Of a DNA stretch of 64,000 nt, positions 63,660-64,000 are shown one piece after another (within the stretch, counting starts at the first letter, position 1; every line of letters begins with the position of its first letter). Source of the stretch: Alistipes sp. Its GTDB lineage: Bacteria > Bacteroidota > Bacteroidia > Bacteroidales > Rikenellaceae. The DNA is taken from contig JAGBEH010000001.1 of the NCBI GenBank assembly GCA_017937125.1, positions 434,001 to 498,000 of the forward strand, given 5' to 3'. The notes below the pieces were generated by a model, which saw only the letters and a program-made list of their open reading frames with translations, made no database searches and had not been told where the DNA came from. Both the position numbers and the translations under genes were made by a program.

Positions 63660-64000
63660 TAAAGGCTTACGACATACACAAGAATTTCGGTGCGCTTGAG
63701 GTGCTCAAAGGCGTGTCGTTGGAGGTTGCGAAAGGCGAGGTCGTTGCCGTGACGGGCGCGAGCGGCGCGGGCAAGACGACGCTGTTGCAGATACTCGGGA
63801 CGCTTTCGCGTGCCGATGCGGGACGTCTGGAGATAGACGGTACGGATGTGGCGACATTGCGCGATCGGGAGCTGTCGCGATTTCGCAATTCGCATATCGG
63901 GTTCGTCTTCCAGTTCCATCATCTGTTACCCGAATTTACGGCATTGGAGAATGTATGCATACCTGCGTTTATCGCGCATCGCGATCGCGGCGAGACCGAA
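63656..64000 (+). CDS. lolD: Lipoprotein-releasing ABC transporter ATPase LolD (partial, cut by window end)
   Basis: The first 115 codons are present. They include Walker [10 protein letters not shown] and the Q-loop [18 protein letters not shown], a segment that is nearly diagnostic of LolD. LolD powers LolCE in moving lipoproteins from the inner membrane to LolA. The ATG overlaps the folP stop (ATGA). The rest lies outside the window. Confidence 0.9.
   Translation, partial: MIKAYDIHKNFGALEVLKGVSLEVAKGEVVAVTGASGAGKTTLLQILGTLSRADAGRLEIDGTDVATLRDRELSRFRNSHIGFVFQFHHLLPEFTALENVCIPAFIAHRDRGETE

Overview
The window looks like chromosomal DNA of a member of Bacteroidota, order Bacteroidales, most likely an Alistipes-like Rikenellaceae. 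The support is indirect but consistent. Many genes are preceded by the Bacteroidota promoter pattern TTTG-N19-22-TAnnTTTG rather than -35/-10 boxes. SecD and SecF are fused, pyruvate oxidation uses a single-chain ferredoxin/flavodoxin oxidoreductase, and there is a fimbrillin-like lipoprotein with BACON and fibronectin repeats. The DNA is moderately GC-rich except for a visibly AT-richer stretch at about 55.0-58.4 kb. I see no rRNA, tRNA, IS element, prophage or CRISPR array.

Layout. 1-220: three 72-73 bp tandem repeats, each carrying a complete promoter, in front of a phosphodiester-glycosidase gene. 1.2-7.3 kb (minus): compact operon lptB-aroA-aroC-prmC-recX-M23 peptidase. 7.4-16 kb (plus): recQ, an acyltransferase-like membrane protein, rsmA, nifJ and a META lipoprotein. 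16.1-17.7 kb (minus): S1/P1 nuclease, rpmA, rplU. 17.8-20.1 kb: an overlapping three-gene unit (pseudo-receiver, HEAT-like membrane protein, degenerate GT2-like membrane protein). 20.4-33.1 kb (plus, one exception): cysQ, dnaK, secDF, an AraC regulator, a thioesterase (minus), a DUF4294 protein, ffh and a GH3 enzyme. 33.3-35.8 kb (minus): two membrane M23 peptidases plus a HAD phosphatase. 35.9-40 kb: alaS-gpmI. 40.1-44.5 kb (minus): MFS transporter, TPR protein, era. 44.6-49.9 kb (minus): operon rpe-ABC-F-rlmB-DUF4153-YgjP. 50-54.8 kb: rmuC and a GH2 beta-galactosidase-like enzyme. 54.9-58.4 kb: the surface-lipoprotein locus. 58.9-64 kb (plus): fabD, ROK regulator-GNAT, then YbbR-like protein-coaE-folP-lolD (cut by the window end).

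The most interesting locus is 54.9-58.4 kb. A fimbrillin/BACON/FN3 lipoprotein gene on the minus strand ends in one C-terminal domain. A promoterless, startless fragment on the plus strand carries a different C-terminal domain. Both domains are preceded by the same 82-bp sequence (78/82 identical) in inverted orientation and in the same reading frame. Inverting the roughly 1 kb between the repeats would replace residues 754-872 with a different 172-residue C-terminus, so this looks like a two-state exon-inversion switch for a surface protein. A 56-codon ORF 12 bp upstream contains a G9 tract that could add a second, slippage-based switch. No recombinase gene is present in the window.

Most of the rest is housekeeping: translation, protein export and folding, cofactor and aromatic synthesis, envelope assembly. 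Accessory glycan-active enzymes (NAGPA-like, GH2, GH3) fit a gut, polysaccharide-foraging lifestyle.
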